Shown: positions 41,111 to 50,520 of the stretch, piece after piece
How positions within the stretch are numbered: the stretch's first letter is position 1
Layout: each line of letters opens with the position of its first letter
NCBI GenBank assembly: GCA_000333815.1
Contig: CAPI01000066.1
Location: forward strand, 26,835 to 90,834
Direction of reading: 5' to 3'
Length of the DNA: 64,000 nt
DNA from: [Collinsella] massiliensis
GTDB taxonomy: Bacteria > Actinomycetota > Coriobacteriia > Coriobacteriales > Coriobacteriaceae
Made by a program: the position numbers and the translations under genes
Notes under the pieces: generated by a model
What the model was told of the DNA's origin: nothing
Databases searched by the model: none
What the model saw: only the letters and a program-made list of their open reading frames with translations

Positions 41111-41887
41111 ATGACCAAGTTCAGCCACGTCATCATCCGTCGTCCCGGCCGCTCGCTCAGCCAGGGCATCACGAGCGCCCCGGAGCTCGGCCAGCCCATC
41201 TACGAGCGCGCCATCGAGGAGCACTACGACTACGAGCACGCGCTCGAGCAGTGCGGCGTCGACGTGACGGTGCTGCCGGCGCTCGAGGAGTACCCGGACA
41301 GCTGCTTCGTCGAGGACCCGGCGGTCATCACCCGCTGCGGCGCCATCATCACCAACCCCGGCGCGGCCACCCGCAACGGCGAGAAGGTGGCCATCGAGCC
41401 GGTCGTCCGCCGCTTCTTCGACGACGAGCACGTGAAGCGCATCGAGGCTCCCGGCACCCTCGAGGGCGGCGACGTCATGATGGTGGGCGACCACTTCTAC
41501 GTCGGCCGCTCCGCACGCACGAACGAGGAGGGCATCCGCCAGTTCATCGAGATCCTCGAGGGCTGGGGCCTCGAGGGCTCCGAGGTGCCGCTCGAGGAGG
41601 TGCTGCACCTCAAGACCGGCGTGAACTACATCGAGAACGGCAACATGCTCGTCTCGGGCGAGTTCATCGACAAGCCGGATTTCGCCCAGTACAACAAGAT
41701 CGTCGTGCCCGAGGAGGAGGCCTACGGCGCGAACTGCATCTGGGTGAACGGCACCGTCATCGTGGCCGAGGGCTACCCGACCGTGCTCAAGGCGGTCCAG
41801 GACCTGGGCTATAAGACGCTCGTGGTCGACACCTCCGAGTACCGCAAGGTCGACGGCGGCCTCTCCTGCCTGTCCCTGCGCTTCTAA
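41111..41887 (+). CDS. dimethylarginine dimethylaminohydrolase (DDAH)-family amidinohydrolase
   Basis: 258 residues from ATG 41111, preceded by AAAGGAGGAACC. Guanidino-group modifying enzyme fold: DSCFVEDPAVI (about 57-67), GTLEGGDVMM (about 116, catalytic Glu/Asp), VLHLKTGVNYI (about 164, catalytic His), and the terminal GGLSCLSLRF with the nucleophilic Cys. DDAH converts methylated arginine to citrulline plus methylamine. A related arginine-deiminase-like activity is possible. First gene of an operon with an M20 amidohydrolase and an MFS transporter, probably under the divergent GntR. Confidence 0.88.
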   Translation: MTKFSHVIIRRPGRSLSQGITSAPELGQPIYERAIEEHYDYEHALEQCGVDVTVLPALEEYPDSCFVEDPAVITRCGAIITNPGAATRNGEKVAIEPVVRRFFDDEHVKRIEAPGTLEGGDVMMVGDHFYVGRSARTNEEGIRQFIEILEGWGLEGSEVPLEEVLHLKTGVNYIENGNMLVSGEFIDKPDFAQYNKIVVPEEEAYGANCIWVNGTVIVAEGYPTVLKAVQDLGYKTLVVDTSEYRKVDGGLSCLSLRF

Positions 41888-41957
41888 GCCTGTCCCGTGC
41901 CCCGTCTTCCCGCGCGCATGCGTCGGCCAGGCGGGGCGCCTTGTGAGAGGAGCTTCC

Positions 41958-43202
41958 ATGTTTGATATACGAGCGGCGGCGGAGGGCGTCCTGGACGACG
42001 CGATCCAAGACCGCCGCGCCCTGCACCGGTGCCCCGAGGTGGGCTTTGCGACCCCGGACACGGCCGCGTATGTGGGGCGCGCCCTGGACGGGATGGGCAT
42101 CGCCTGGCGCCCGTGCGGCGGCGCCATCCCGCAGGAGACGATCGACCTCTACGAGCGCGGCGGCTACGGCCATTACGAGGAGACGACCGGCATCGTGGCC
42201 ACGATCGGCTCCGGGAGCCCGTGCATCCTGCTCCGCGCCGATATGGACGCGCTGCCCATGGACGAGGAGACGGGGTTGCCGTTCTCCTCGGAGCGCGCGG
42301 GCGCCATGCACGCCTGCGGGCACGACGCGCACACGGCGATGCTCCTGGGCGCGGCGCGGATCCTCAAGGAGCACGAGGAGGAACTGCCCGGCACGGTCAA
42401 GCTCATGTTCCAGCCCGGCGAGGAGATGGGCATGGGATCTGCGCTCATGATGCAAGACGGCCTTTTGGAGAGCCCGCGCGTGGACGCGGCCTTCGCCCTG
42501 CACGTCATGCCCGACAAGCCGCTCGGCCAGGTGTTCTACGCCCCCGGCGCGTCTACCTCGTCCATGGACTGCTGGGCCATCACGGTGCGCGGCCGCGGCG
42601 GGCACAGCTCGCAGCCGCAGCTCACCATCGACCCCAACATGATCGCCACGCAGATCTACACCCAGCTCAACCTGCTGTTCACGCGCGAGGCCGACCCCTC
42701 CAAGATGGTGACGTTCTCCATCGGGGCGCTCGCGGGCGGCACCCTCACCAACATCATCCCCGACGAGGCGGTGCTGCAGGCGAACATGCGCACGCTCAGC
42801 ACGCCCGACCGCGACCACCTGCTCGCCCGCGTGCCCGAGATGGCCGAGTGCATCGCGCGCGCCTGGCGCGGGACGTGCGACATCGACCTCATCGAGATGC
42901 CCACCACCGAGAACGACCCGCAGTTCCTGCCCGAGGCGATCGAGTTCATCGGCGGCGTGCTCGGCGAGGACGCGGTGCACCGATGCGAGCCCATGGCGGG
43001 GTCGGAGGACTTCTCGTACGTGAGCCAGGCGGTGCCCTCGGCGTTCGTGCAGCTCGGCGTCGGCGCCCCCGGCTGGGCCCCGGTGCACAACAGCAAGATG
43101 GTGCTCGACGAGTCCGCGCTGGCGTGCGGCGTGGCGGCGCACGTGGCCGTCGCGCTCGGCTGGCTCCGCCGCCATGCGGGCGATCCCGATCCGAAGGAGT
43201 AA
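41958..43202 (+). CDS. M20-family amidohydrolase (hippurate hydrolase/N-acyl-amino-acid deacylase-like)
   Basis: 414 residues from ATG 41958. Metal-binding motifs: RADMDALPM (about 95), MHACGHDAHTAMLLGAA (about 118-134, Cys/His ligands), FQPGEEMGMGS (catalytic Glu, about 155) and GSEDFSYVSQ near the C-terminus. Hydrolyses amide bonds in N-acyl amino acids or similar. Placed between DDAH and a transporter it may trim an acylated or peptide-linked arginine derivative. GAGAGGAGC precedes the start. Confidence 0.9.
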   Translation: MFDIRAAAEGVLDDAIQDRRALHRCPEVGFATPDTAAYVGRALDGMGIAWRPCGGAIPQETIDLYERGGYGHYEETTGIVATIGSGSPCILLRADMDALPMDEETGLPFSSERAGAMHACGHDAHTAMLLGAARILKEHEEELPGTVKLMFQPGEEMGMGSALMMQDGLLESPRVDAAFALHVMPDKPLGQVFYAPGASTSSMDCWAITVRGRGGHSSQPQLTIDPNMIATQIYTQLNLLFTREADPSKMVTFSIGALAGGTLTNIIPDEAVLQANMRTLSTPDRDHLLARVPEMAECIARAWRGTCDIDLIEMPTTENDPQFLPEAIEFIGGVLGEDAVHRCEPMAGSEDFSYVSQAVPSAFVQLGVGAPGWAPVHNSKMVLDESALACGVAAHVAVALGWLRRHAGDPDPKE

Positions 43203-43205
43203 GGC

Positions 43206-44444
43206 ATGCTCGGCAAACTGACCAAACGAGAGCTCTCCGTGTTCCTCGTCCTGTTCTTCGTGGGGCTCGTGTGCAGCATCGACAAGTCGCTCATCGGCGT
43301 GGCGACGCCCATCATCCGCGAGCAGTTCGGCTACAGCGCCTCGGAGTTCGCGAACGTCACGAACATGTACTACGCGAGCAACATCATCATGACCTTCGTC
43401 TCCGGCTACATCATGGACCGCTTCGGCTTCAAGCCGTTCATGGCCACGTGCCTGGCGCTGCTGGGCATCTCGTCGGCGACGTTCGGGCTCGCGGGCTTCA
43501 TGGGGTCCGCCGCGGGCAGCGCCACGGGCGTGCTCATGGGGCTTCTGTTCTCGCGCTTCGTGGTGGGCATCGGCCAGACCGGCTATTCCAACGGCCTGGC
43601 GAAGGCCATCGTGGAGAGCTTCAAACCCGAGGTCTGCCAGGGCGTGCAGGCCATCGTCCTCACCACGACGGGCATCGGGTCCATCCTCGTGTACACCGTC
43701 TTCACGATGCTCGTGAACGAGAGCTGGCAGCTCGCGTACTTCGTGCTCGCGGCCTTCTTCATCGTGGCGTTCGTGCTCATGGTGGCCGTGGTGCCGCACA
43801 AGCGCACGCCTCCCGAGGAGAAGGTGTCGCTGCTCTCGGCGTGGAAGCACAAGACGGTCATCGTGCTCGGCGTATCGCTGCTGTGCAACAACATGGCGAG
43901 CATGGTCATGATGATCTGGCTGCCGTCCTACCTGGACACCATCCCCGTCATCCAGGCGGAGATGGTGGCGAACCCCCAGCTCATCACCATGATCCTTATC
44001 GGGTACGCCGTGGTCATGGGCGTCGCGATGGCGGTCTCAGACCCCATCACGCGCCGCTACTTCCGCGGGCGCGAGCGCGTGCTCGCCACGGTGTCCGGCC
44101 TGGGCGCGGCCGCCTCGATGTGGCTCATGACCTCGTCGAGCAACCTGGCCGTCATCGTGGTGTTCCTCTACGTCTCGACGTTCCTCGCCTCGCTCATGTT
44201 CACGCTCATCCTGAACCTGCCGTTCGCCGAGCGCGCCGACGGCTCGGGCACCCTCGTCGCCCCGTCGATGATGTCCTCGGCCAACGCGACCATGAACGTG
44301 CTGTGCTTCGCGGGCACGATGTTCGGCAACACGGTCGTCGCGGGCATCGCCGACGCCGCCGGGTTCTCGATGGGGTTCGCGGCGCTCGTGGTGCCGCTCG
44401 TGATCTCGGGCGTGGTACTCTTCCTGCTGCCCAAGACGAAGTAG
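43206..44444 (+). CDS. MFS transporter
   Basis: 412 residues, about 12 membrane helices. The loop 2-3 motif is partly conserved (GYIMDRFGFKPFM, about 60-72), with a second-half counterpart around RRYFRGRERVL. Starts three bases after the M20 stop with AAGGAG, so it is the third gene of the DDAH operon; it presumably imports the operon's substrate or exports a product. Closest visual resemblance is to anion:cation symporter-like MFS members. A strong terminator follows. Confidence 0.9.
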   Translation: MLGKLTKRELSVFLVLFFVGLVCSIDKSLIGVATPIIREQFGYSASEFANVTNMYYASNIIMTFVSGYIMDRFGFKPFMATCLALLGISSATFGLAGFMGSAAGSATGVLMGLLFSRFVVGIGQTGYSNGLAKAIVESFKPEVCQGVQAIVLTTTGIGSILVYTVFTMLVNESWQLAYFVLAAFFIVAFVLMVAVVPHKRTPPEEKVSLLSAWKHKTVIVLGVSLLCNNMASMVMMIWLPSYLDTIPVIQAEMVANPQLITMILIGYAVVMGVAMAVSDPITRRYFRGRERVLATVSGLGAAASMWLMTSSSNLAVIVVFLYVSTFLASLMFTLILNLPFAERADGSGTLVAPSMMSSANATMNVLCFAGTMFGNTVVAGIADAAGFSMGFAALVVPLVISGVVLFLLPKTK

Positions 44445-44483
44445 CGCGCTCGCGGCACCACCCTGCCAACAACGGATACATGC

Positions 44484-44525
44484 AAGCGGACAGGCTGGTG
44501 ATAAAACCAGCCTGTCCGCTTTTTA
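44484..44525 (+). terminator. intrinsic terminator of the DDAH operon (TGATAAAA type)
   Basis: 15-bp stem AAGCGGACAGGCTGG / CCAGCCTGTCCGCTT with loop TGATAAAA, then TTTTATCATC. 40 bases past the MFS stop. The loop plus tail repeat the TGATAAAA/TTTTATCA pattern seen at 4244 and 40173. Confidence 0.9.
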
Positions 44526-44619
44526 TCATCTCGCGGCGGGGGAGGGGGCGCGCCGCGCTCATGTCCGGGTGATGGGGTAGACTGATGTGAGCCAACCCGT
44601 GAAAGAGAGGACGCCCCGC

Positions 44620-47421
44620 ATGTCAGATACCGCCCAAGCGCCCGAGGGCGCCGCCCGCCGCACGTTCGCCGTCATCGACGGCAACTCGCTCATGCACCGC
44701 GCCTTCCACGCCGTGCCGCCCACCATGAACGCGCCGGACGGCACGCCCACGAACGCCATCTTCGGCTTCCTCAACATGTTCCTCAAGATGGTCGACGCCT
44801 TCCACCCGGACGGCGTCGCCGTCGCCTTCGACAAGGGCAAGCCGCGCGTGCGCATGGAGATGCTCCCGCAGTACAAGGCGCAGCGCCCGCCCATGGACCC
44901 CGCCCTGCGCGCCCAGTTCCCGCGCGTGAAGGAGCTTCTCGCGCACCTCTCCGTGCCCGTGCTCGAAGCCGAGGGCTGGGAGGGCGACGACATCCTGGGC
45001 ACGCTCGCGCGCGCGGGCGAGGAGGCCGGCTGCGACATGCTCCTCATCACGGGCGACCGCGACATGTACCAGCTCACCACCGACCACGTGAAGGTCGTGG
45101 GCACCAAGAAGGGACTCTCGGATGTGCAGATCATGACGCCCGAGACCGTCGAGGACCTCTACCACGGCATCACGCCCGCGCTCGTGCCGGATTTCTACGG
45201 CCTCAAGGGCGATACCTCGGACAACATCCCGGGCGTGCCCGGCATCGGCCCCAAGAAGGCGAGCGCGCTCATCGCGCAGTACGGCTCGCTCGACGAGGTC
45301 ATCGCGCACGCCGACGAGGTCAAGGGCAAGATGGGCGAGAACCTGCGCGCGCACATCGACGACGCGCTGCTCTCGCGCCGCGTGGCGACCATCCAGACGA
45401 ACGCCCCGGTCGAGCTCGATTTCGAGCACACGGCCTTCCCGGCCTACGACGCCCAGGCCGTCTCGGACACCCTGGGCGAGCTCGGCATCATGTCCATGCA
45501 GAACCGCTTCCTCGCGCTCCTGGGCGAGGACGCGGGAGGCGCCGTTGCCTCCGCGCTCGAGATGCCGCGCGTGCTCACGGTGCGCGGGGACGACGCGGCC
45601 GCCGCGCAGGAGGCCTTCGGGCTCATCGACGGCGCCATCGAGGCGGGGGAGTGGGTCGCTGCGCTCATCGACGACGACAAGGCCGCCGGCGCGCTCTTCG
45701 GGCTCACGCACACGCTCTGGGTGGCCGCAGGCGATGCGCTCCTCTCGTTCGAGGAGCCGGACGGCGCCGCCGCGCCCACCCCGGAGGTCGTCGCGGTTGC
45801 CGCCGAGCACGGCGCGGACTGCGCCGCCGGGCTCATCCGGGGGGTTCTGTTGCTGCTCTTCGACCGCGCGCGCCTCGCCTCGCCCGACGTGAAGGCGCTC
45901 ATGCACGAGCTCTCGCCCGTGGACTCCTCCCTGCCCGAGGCGCACGACCCGCTCGCGGTAGCCCCCGCGCGCCTCTTTGACACCACGGTCGCGGCGTACC
46001 TGCTCGACTCGGTGCACTCCGACTTCGACGCGGCCTACCTCGCGGACACCTACCTGCGCTCCGCGCTTCCCCCGGCGGCGGGGGAGGAGGGCGCCGCGCC
46101 GGACGCCGTGAGCGCGGCGGCGCGCTCGGCCGTCGTGTCGCGCGCGGTGGTGGGCAAACTCGAGCAGGCGCTCGAGAGCGAGGGATCGCTCGCGGTGTTC
46201 CACGACATCGAGATGCCGCTCGTGGGCGTGCTCGCCATCATGGAGCGCACGGGCATGTACGTCGAGCCGGAGCGCCTGGCCGAGCTCTCCGCCGAGCTCG
46301 GGGCGCAGATCGACGCGCTCGCGGCCCGCATCCGCGAGCTCGCGGGCGACGAGACGTTCAACATCTCGAGCCCCATGCAGCTCTCGCACATCCTCTTCGA
46401 CGTGATGGGGCTCCCCACGAAGGGCCTCAAGAAGACGCACCGCGGCTACTACTCCACGAACGCCCGCGTGCTCGAGGAGCTCGCGCGCGACAACGAGTTC
46501 GTCCGCCTCATCCTCGAGTACCGCGAGAAGACGAAGATCAAGTCGACCTACCTCGACACGCTGGGGCCGCTCGCGCGCGAGATGGGCGACGGCCGCGTGC
46601 ACACCACGTACAACCAGGCCATCACCGCCACGGGGCGCCTTTCGTCGTCCAACCCCAACCTGCAGAACATCCCCACGCGCTCCGAACTGGGGCACACGGT
46701 CAAGACGGCGTTCTCGGTGGCGCCGGGCAGCGTCTTCATGGCGGTGGACTATTCGCAGATCGAGCTCCGGCTGCTCGCGCACCTCTCGGGCGACGAGCAC
46801 CTGGTCGCGGCCTTCAACGAGGGCGAGGACTTCCACGCGGAGACCGCCGCGCGCGTGTTCGGCGTGCCCGTCGAGGAGGTCACGCCCCAGCTGCGCAGCC
46901 GCGCGAAGGCCGTGAACTTCGGCATCGTGTACGGCCAGCAGGCGTTCGGATTGTCGCAGTCGCTCGACATCCCGCTCGCGGAGGCGCGCGAGATGATCGA
47001 GGCGTACTTCCGCGCGTACCCCGGCGTGCGCACCTACCTCGACCGCACGGTCGAGGAGGCGAAGCGCCTGGGCTACGCCGAGACGATGTTCGGGCGCCGC
47101 CGCCCCATCCCCGAGCTCAAGCTGCGCAACCCCGCGCAGCGGAGCTTCGGCGAGCGCACGGCTATGAACCACCCCATGCAGGGCAGCGCCGCCGACATCA
47201 TCAAGATCGCGATGAACCGCGTGGCGCGCCGCCTGCGCGACGACGGCTTCCGCGCGCGCATGATCTTGCAGGTGCACGACGAGCTCGACTTCGAGTGCCC
47301 GCTGGACGAGGTCGAGGCGCTCGCTGACATGGTGCGCTCCGAGATGGAGGGCGTCGTCGCGCTCAAGGTGCCGCTCATCGCCGAGGTCTCGTGCGGCGAG
47401 ACCTGGGCGGACGCGAAGTAG
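44620..47421 (+). CDS. polA: DNA polymerase I
   Basis: 933 residues from ATG 44620 (AGAGAGGA upstream; a GTG 11 codons earlier is possible). N-terminal 5'-3' exonuclease domain (VIDGNSLMHRAFHA; GWEGDDILGT; ITGDRDMYQL; GDTSDNIPGVPGIG). The central 3'-5' exonuclease domain lacks a recognisable DxE motif, as in Taq and Bacillus Pol I, so proofreading is probably absent. C-terminal polymerase palm/fingers: DYSQIELRLLAHLSGD (motif A), RSRAKAVNFGIVYG (motif B) and QVHDELDFE (motif C). Replication and repair enzyme. Confidence 0.97.
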   Translation: MSDTAQAPEGAARRTFAVIDGNSLMHRAFHAVPPTMNAPDGTPTNAIFGFLNMFLKMVDAFHPDGVAVAFDKGKPRVRMEMLPQYKAQRPPMDPALRAQFPRVKELLAHLSVPVLEAEGWEGDDILGTLARAGEEAGCDMLLITGDRDMYQLTTDHVKVVGTKKGLSDVQIMTPETVEDLYHGITPALVPDFYGLKGDTSDNIPGVPGIGPKKASALIAQYGSLDEVIAHADEVKGKMGENLRAHIDDALLSRRVATIQTNAPVELDFEHTAFPAYDAQAVSDTLGELGIMSMQNRFLALLGEDAGGAVASALEMPRVLTVRGDDAAAAQEAFGLIDGAIEAGEWVAALIDDDKAAGALFGLTHTLWVAAGDALLSFEEPDGAAAPTPEVVAVAAEHGADCAAGLIRGVLLLLFDRARLASPDVKALMHELSPVDSSLPEAHDPLAVAPARLFDTTVAAYLLDSVHSDFDAAYLADTYLRSALPPAAGEEGAAPDAVSAAARSAVVSRAVVGKLEQALESEGSLAVFHDIEMPLVGVLAIMERTGMYVEPERLAELSAELGAQIDALAARIRELAGDETFNISSPMQLSHILFDVMGLPTKGLKKTHRGYYSTNARVLEELARDNEFVRLILEYREKTKIKSTYLDTLGPLAREMGDGRVHTTYNQAITATGRLSSSNPNLQNIPTRSELGHTVKTAFSVAPGSVFMAVDYSQIELRLLAHLSGDEHLVAAFNEGEDFHAETAARVFGVPVEEVTPQLRSRAKAVNFGIVYGQQAFGLSQSLDIPLAEAREMIEAYFRAYPGVRTYLDRTVEEAKRLGYAETMFGRRRPIPELKLRNPAQRSFGERTAMNHPMQGSAADIIKIAMNRVARRLRDDGFRARMILQVHDELDFECPLDEVEALADMVRSEMEGVVALKVPLIAEVSCGETWADAK

Positions 47422-47549
47422 TCCGCACCGCGCGAGGCTCGTTTGCGCGGCGGCCCGTGCCCGGGTGCCCGGCCGCCGCACCTGCCGTCTCGCGCAGCAC
47501 CTCCGGCACCCGAGCACGCGAAGGAACCGCATCTGGTTGAAGGGAAGCT

Positions 47550-48383
47550 ATGGCGACCGTACTCGACGATACCGCACTCGACCGCGTCCGCGTCATCGCG
47601 GCGGATATGGACTGCACCTTGCTCGCGGACGACGGCACGATGCCGCCCGGCATGCCCGACCGCATCCGCGCCCTCGATGCGGCGGGCATCACGTTCTGCG
47701 CGGCGAGCGGGCGGCCGAGCTACACGCTGCGCGCCATGTTCGACGAGGTGGCCGACCATATGGCGTTCATCTCGGACAACGGCGCCGCCATCTCGTACCG
47801 GGGCGAGCTCGTCTACAAGGACCTCATCGAGGTCTCCGCCTACCAGGAGCTTCTGGCCTTCACGTTTGCGGACGGCCGCGGCATCCCCACGGTCTGCGGA
47901 CTCGACGCCTGCTTCATCTCCCGGAGCGCCGAGTGCTTCGACAGCTACTTCCGCACGTTCTACAAGCACATCGTCTACCTCGACTCCCTCGAGGAGCTCG
48001 ACGCGGACGTCAACAAGTACACGGTCTACTTTCCCGAGCACGACGCCGAGGAGGTCTACGCCGAGGCGTACCGCGACCGCTGGGGCGAGCGCTTCTCGGT
48101 CACGAACGCCGGCAAGATGTGGATTGACATCATGAACCCGTGGGTCGACAAGGGCCAGGGGCTCGAGCGGCTGTGCGCGCACCTGGGAGCGTCGCCCGCG
48201 GACGCGATGGCGCTCGGCGACACGTACAACGACATCCCCATGCTCAAGGTCGCGGGGCACAGCTACGTGGTCGCCAACGCCGAGGAGCACATGCGCGCGC
48301 ATGCGCGCTTCGTGGCACCCTCCAACAACGAGCGCGGCGTGGCGCAGGTCATCGATGCCGTGCTCGCGGCTCAGCGTCGGTAA
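47550..48383 (+). CDS. Cof-type HAD-superfamily hydrolase
   Basis: 277 residues. Motif I DMDCTLLADDG (DxDxT; residues ~19-29), motif II region ASGRP, motif III lysine in the VDKGQGLERL block, motif IV GDTYNDIPML. This is the HAD IIB/Cof type, usually a broad sugar-phosphate phosphatase. GAAGGGAAGCT precedes the ATG. Follows polA after 128 bases. Confidence 0.9.
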   Translation: MATVLDDTALDRVRVIAADMDCTLLADDGTMPPGMPDRIRALDAAGITFCAASGRPSYTLRAMFDEVADHMAFISDNGAAISYRGELVYKDLIEVSAYQELLAFTFADGRGIPTVCGLDACFISRSAECFDSYFRTFYKHIVYLDSLEELDADVNKYTVYFPEHDAEEVYAEAYRDRWGERFSVTNAGKMWIDIMNPWVDKGQGLERLCAHLGASPADAMALGDTYNDIPMLKVAGHSYVVANAEEHMRAHARFVAPSNNERGVAQVIDAVLAAQRR

Positions 48384-48862
48384 GCGCGGCCCGCGCTCCT
48401 TCGTTCATAATCTCGAAACATTATGCATCGCGAAATACTTTAGCTTGGCAAAGCGTTTGGGCATCGGGTAGGATACCGTTCAACCCGCGACACCTACCGT
48501 TCGCGGAGTTGGGATTGCAACGCGCGACGGGAGCATCTGGTGCAGAACACGATGGCGACATACGAGGCGATGGCGATGAGCGCCATCCTGCCCGGCGCAT
48601 GCGCCATCAACGCCCAGCAGCGACGCCAGCGTGCAATCTCGCGACGACGATAACCGGTCGTCTCTGTCCGCGCATCTCGCGCACAAGAGTCCCGATAAGG
48701 TTTGTCGTCGTCCCATCGTATGGGCAGCGTGCCGCCCAGGGCTACCCATATCGCCCTGCTGCGAACGCGCTACGGTTTTGCCATGCCTGCCCCATACCCC
48801 CGGACATCTTCATATCCTTTGACGGGCTCGTCCGCTTCACCCCTGTTTGAAAGGACGCACCC
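48384..48862. other. 479-base stretch before argG without a convincing gene
   Basis: It begins with an AT-rich patch holding CATAAT/ATTATG around CTCGAAAC (about 48406-48425). The middle is GC-rich with a minus-strand frame of ~37 codons starting near 48611 that would encode one membrane helix (RMALIAIASYVAIVFCT); I cannot support it as a gene. A TTGACG at 48819-48824 could be a -35 for argG but no good -10 follows. No ArgR box consensus found. Confidence 0.35.
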
Positions 48863-50179
48863 ATGAACAAGGAAACCGCCAAGGAAAAGGTCGTGCTCGC
48901 GTACTCCGGTGGCCTCGACACCTCCGTCTGCGTGAAGTGGCTCCAGGAGGAGCTCGGCTACGACGTCATCTGCGTGCTCGGCAACGTGGGCCAGGAGCAC
49001 GACGGCCTGGAGAAGATCGAGGCGAAGGCCAAGGCGCTCGGCGTCGTGGCGTGCGAGGTCGTGGACATGCGCGAGGAGTTCGCCGACGAGTACCTCACCT
49101 GCGCCATCGCGGCGAACGCGATGTACGAGAACAAGTACCCGCTGCTCTCCGCCCTCTCGCGGCCGCTCATCTCCAAGCACCTCGTCGACGCCGCGCACAA
49201 GTACGGCGCGACCGCCGTGGCGCACGGCTGCACGGGCAAGGGCAACGACCAGGTGCGCTTCGAGACCTCCATCATGGCGCTCGACCCCGCGCTCAAGGTG
49301 ATCGCGCCCGTGCGCGAGTGGGACCTGGGCATGCGCCCGGACGAGATCGCCTACGCCAAGGCGCACGGCGTGCCGGTGCCGGTGAGCCTCGACAAGCCGT
49401 ACTCCATCGACGACAACCTCTGGGGACGCGCGATCGAGGCGGGCGTGCTCGAGGACCCGTGGAACGAGCCACCGGCGGACATCTGGACGATGACCGTCGA
49501 CCCCACCGAGGCGCCGGACGAGCCCACCTACGTGGAGATCGGGTTCGAAGCGGGCGTGCCGGTGAGCCTGAACGGCGAGCAGATGGGCCTGGTCGAGCTC
49601 GTGGAGCAGCTGAACGGCATCGCCGGCGCGGCGGGCTACGGGCGCATCGACATGATCGAGAACCGCTACGTGGGCATCAAGAGCCGCGAGTGCTATGAGG
49701 TGCCGGCCGGCCTCGCCATCATCCAGGCGCACAAGGCGCTCGAGGACCTCTGCCTGGAGCGCGACGTGCTCCACATGAAGCTCGGGCTCGAGCAGACGTG
49801 GGCGGACCAGGTGTACAACGGCCGGTGGTTCAGTCCGCTCAAGCAGGCGCTCGACGCCTTCATGGGCGCGACGCAGGCGCAGCTCACCGGCGAGGTGAAG
49901 CTCAAGCTGTACAAGGGCTCGTGCGTGGTGGTGGGACGCCGCAGCGCCGCCGCCCTCTACGACCAGGCGCTCGCCACCTACGACAACGACGACGCCTTCG
50001 ACCAGAAGGCCGCGAAGGGTTTCATCGACATCCAGGCGCTCTCCATCAAGACCTGGGCCATGAAGCAGGCACAGCTCGCGCAGGCTGAGGACGCGGTGAG
50101 CGGGAGCGCGCAGGCGCTGTTCGGCGTCGTCGAGGGCGGTGCCGCGGAGCCCGCGGTCGCCCAGGCGGCGGCGCTCTAG
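48863..50179 (+). CDS. argG: argininosuccinate synthase
   Basis: 438 residues. Joins citrulline and aspartate with ATP. ATP-binding PP-loop AYSGGLDTSVCVKWL (residues ~13-27); later AHGCTGKGNDQVRFE (about 115-129), PVREWDLGMRPDEI and SIDDNLWGRAIEAG. About 30-40 residues longer than typical (~400) because of an Ala-rich C-terminal tail. GTTTGAAAGGAC precedes the ATG. argH follows, with a small ORF in between. Citrulline released by the DDAH operon could feed this enzyme; that metabolic link is inference. Confidence 0.96.
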   Translation: MNKETAKEKVVLAYSGGLDTSVCVKWLQEELGYDVICVLGNVGQEHDGLEKIEAKAKALGVVACEVVDMREEFADEYLTCAIAANAMYENKYPLLSALSRPLISKHLVDAAHKYGATAVAHGCTGKGNDQVRFETSIMALDPALKVIAPVREWDLGMRPDEIAYAKAHGVPVPVSLDKPYSIDDNLWGRAIEAGVLEDPWNEPPADIWTMTVDPTEAPDEPTYVEIGFEAGVPVSLNGEQMGLVELVEQLNGIAGAAGYGRIDMIENRYVGIKSRECYEVPAGLAIIQAHKALEDLCLERDVLHMKLGLEQTWADQVYNGRWFSPLKQALDAFMGATQAQLTGEVKLKLYKGSCVVVGRRSAAALYDQALATYDNDDAFDQKAAKGFIDIQALSIKTWAMKQAQLAQAEDAVSGSAQALFGVVEGGAAEPAVAQAAAL

Positions 50180-50229
50180 CCCGGCAGCCATTGCTTTGGA
50201 GGATCATCATCCCGCGGAAAGGGGCCAGC

Positions 50230-50445
50230 ATGTACGGCATGGATATCGATATCGCGAAGGCGCAGGCGATTCCCTCCTCGCTCAAGGCGTGGACGGAGCA
50301 GGGTGGCAAGGGGCCGCGCGCCCTCGTCGCAGAGCTCGGATCCGCGGAGCCCGCGCCGACGGAGCACGAGGCGGTCTACACCGTCAAGGGGTGGACGCAT
50401 GCGTGCGGGCCGTTCGCGCACGCGGCGCAGCTCGGGCTCATGTAG
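50230..50445 (+). CDS. small hypothetical protein between argG and argH
   Basis: 71 residues from ATG 50230 with GGAAAGGGGCC upstream. Sequence reads naturally (DIDIAKAQAIPSSLKAWTEQ; AVYTVKGWTHACGPFAHAAQ) and codon use matches neighbours, but no family is recognised. It ends one base before the palindrome at 50446-50480 and 75 bases before argH. Possible arginine-pathway accessory peptide or a chance ORF. Confidence 0.45.
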   Translation: MYGMDIDIAKAQAIPSSLKAWTEQGGKGPRALVAELGSAEPAPTEHEAVYTVKGWTHACGPFAHAAQLGLM

Positions 50446-50480
50446 ATGGGTCATTTGGGGACGTGTTCGTTTCAACCCAT
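50446..50480. repeat. ATGGGTCA...AACCCAT palindrome, copy C2
   Basis: ATGGGTCATTTGGGGACG then TGTTCGTTTCAACCCAT: a diverged inverted copy of the element at 20351-20383 (shared GGGGACG.GTTC centre). It lies directly after the small ORF's stop and 40 bases before argH. Confidence 0.55.
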
Positions 50481-50520
50481 CCGCGCGGACGAGGCGGATG
50501 GCACGAGGAGGTCGGCGCGG

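Noticed and set aside
42029..44572. 847-codon plus-strand frame overlapping the M20 and MFS genes
   Set aside because: Shadow frame in high-GC DNA spanning two real genes with conserved motifs; His/Arg/Gly-rich with no domain.
44623..47532. 969-codon open frame on the minus strand opposite polA
   Set aside because: Antisense shadow of a clear DNA polymerase I gene; low-complexity composition and no start signals.
48406..48425. ArgR box upstream of argG
   Set aside because: The dyad CATAAT...ATTATG has an 8-base spacer and does not fit the TGAAT-type ArgR consensus; it is also more than 400 bases from the gene.
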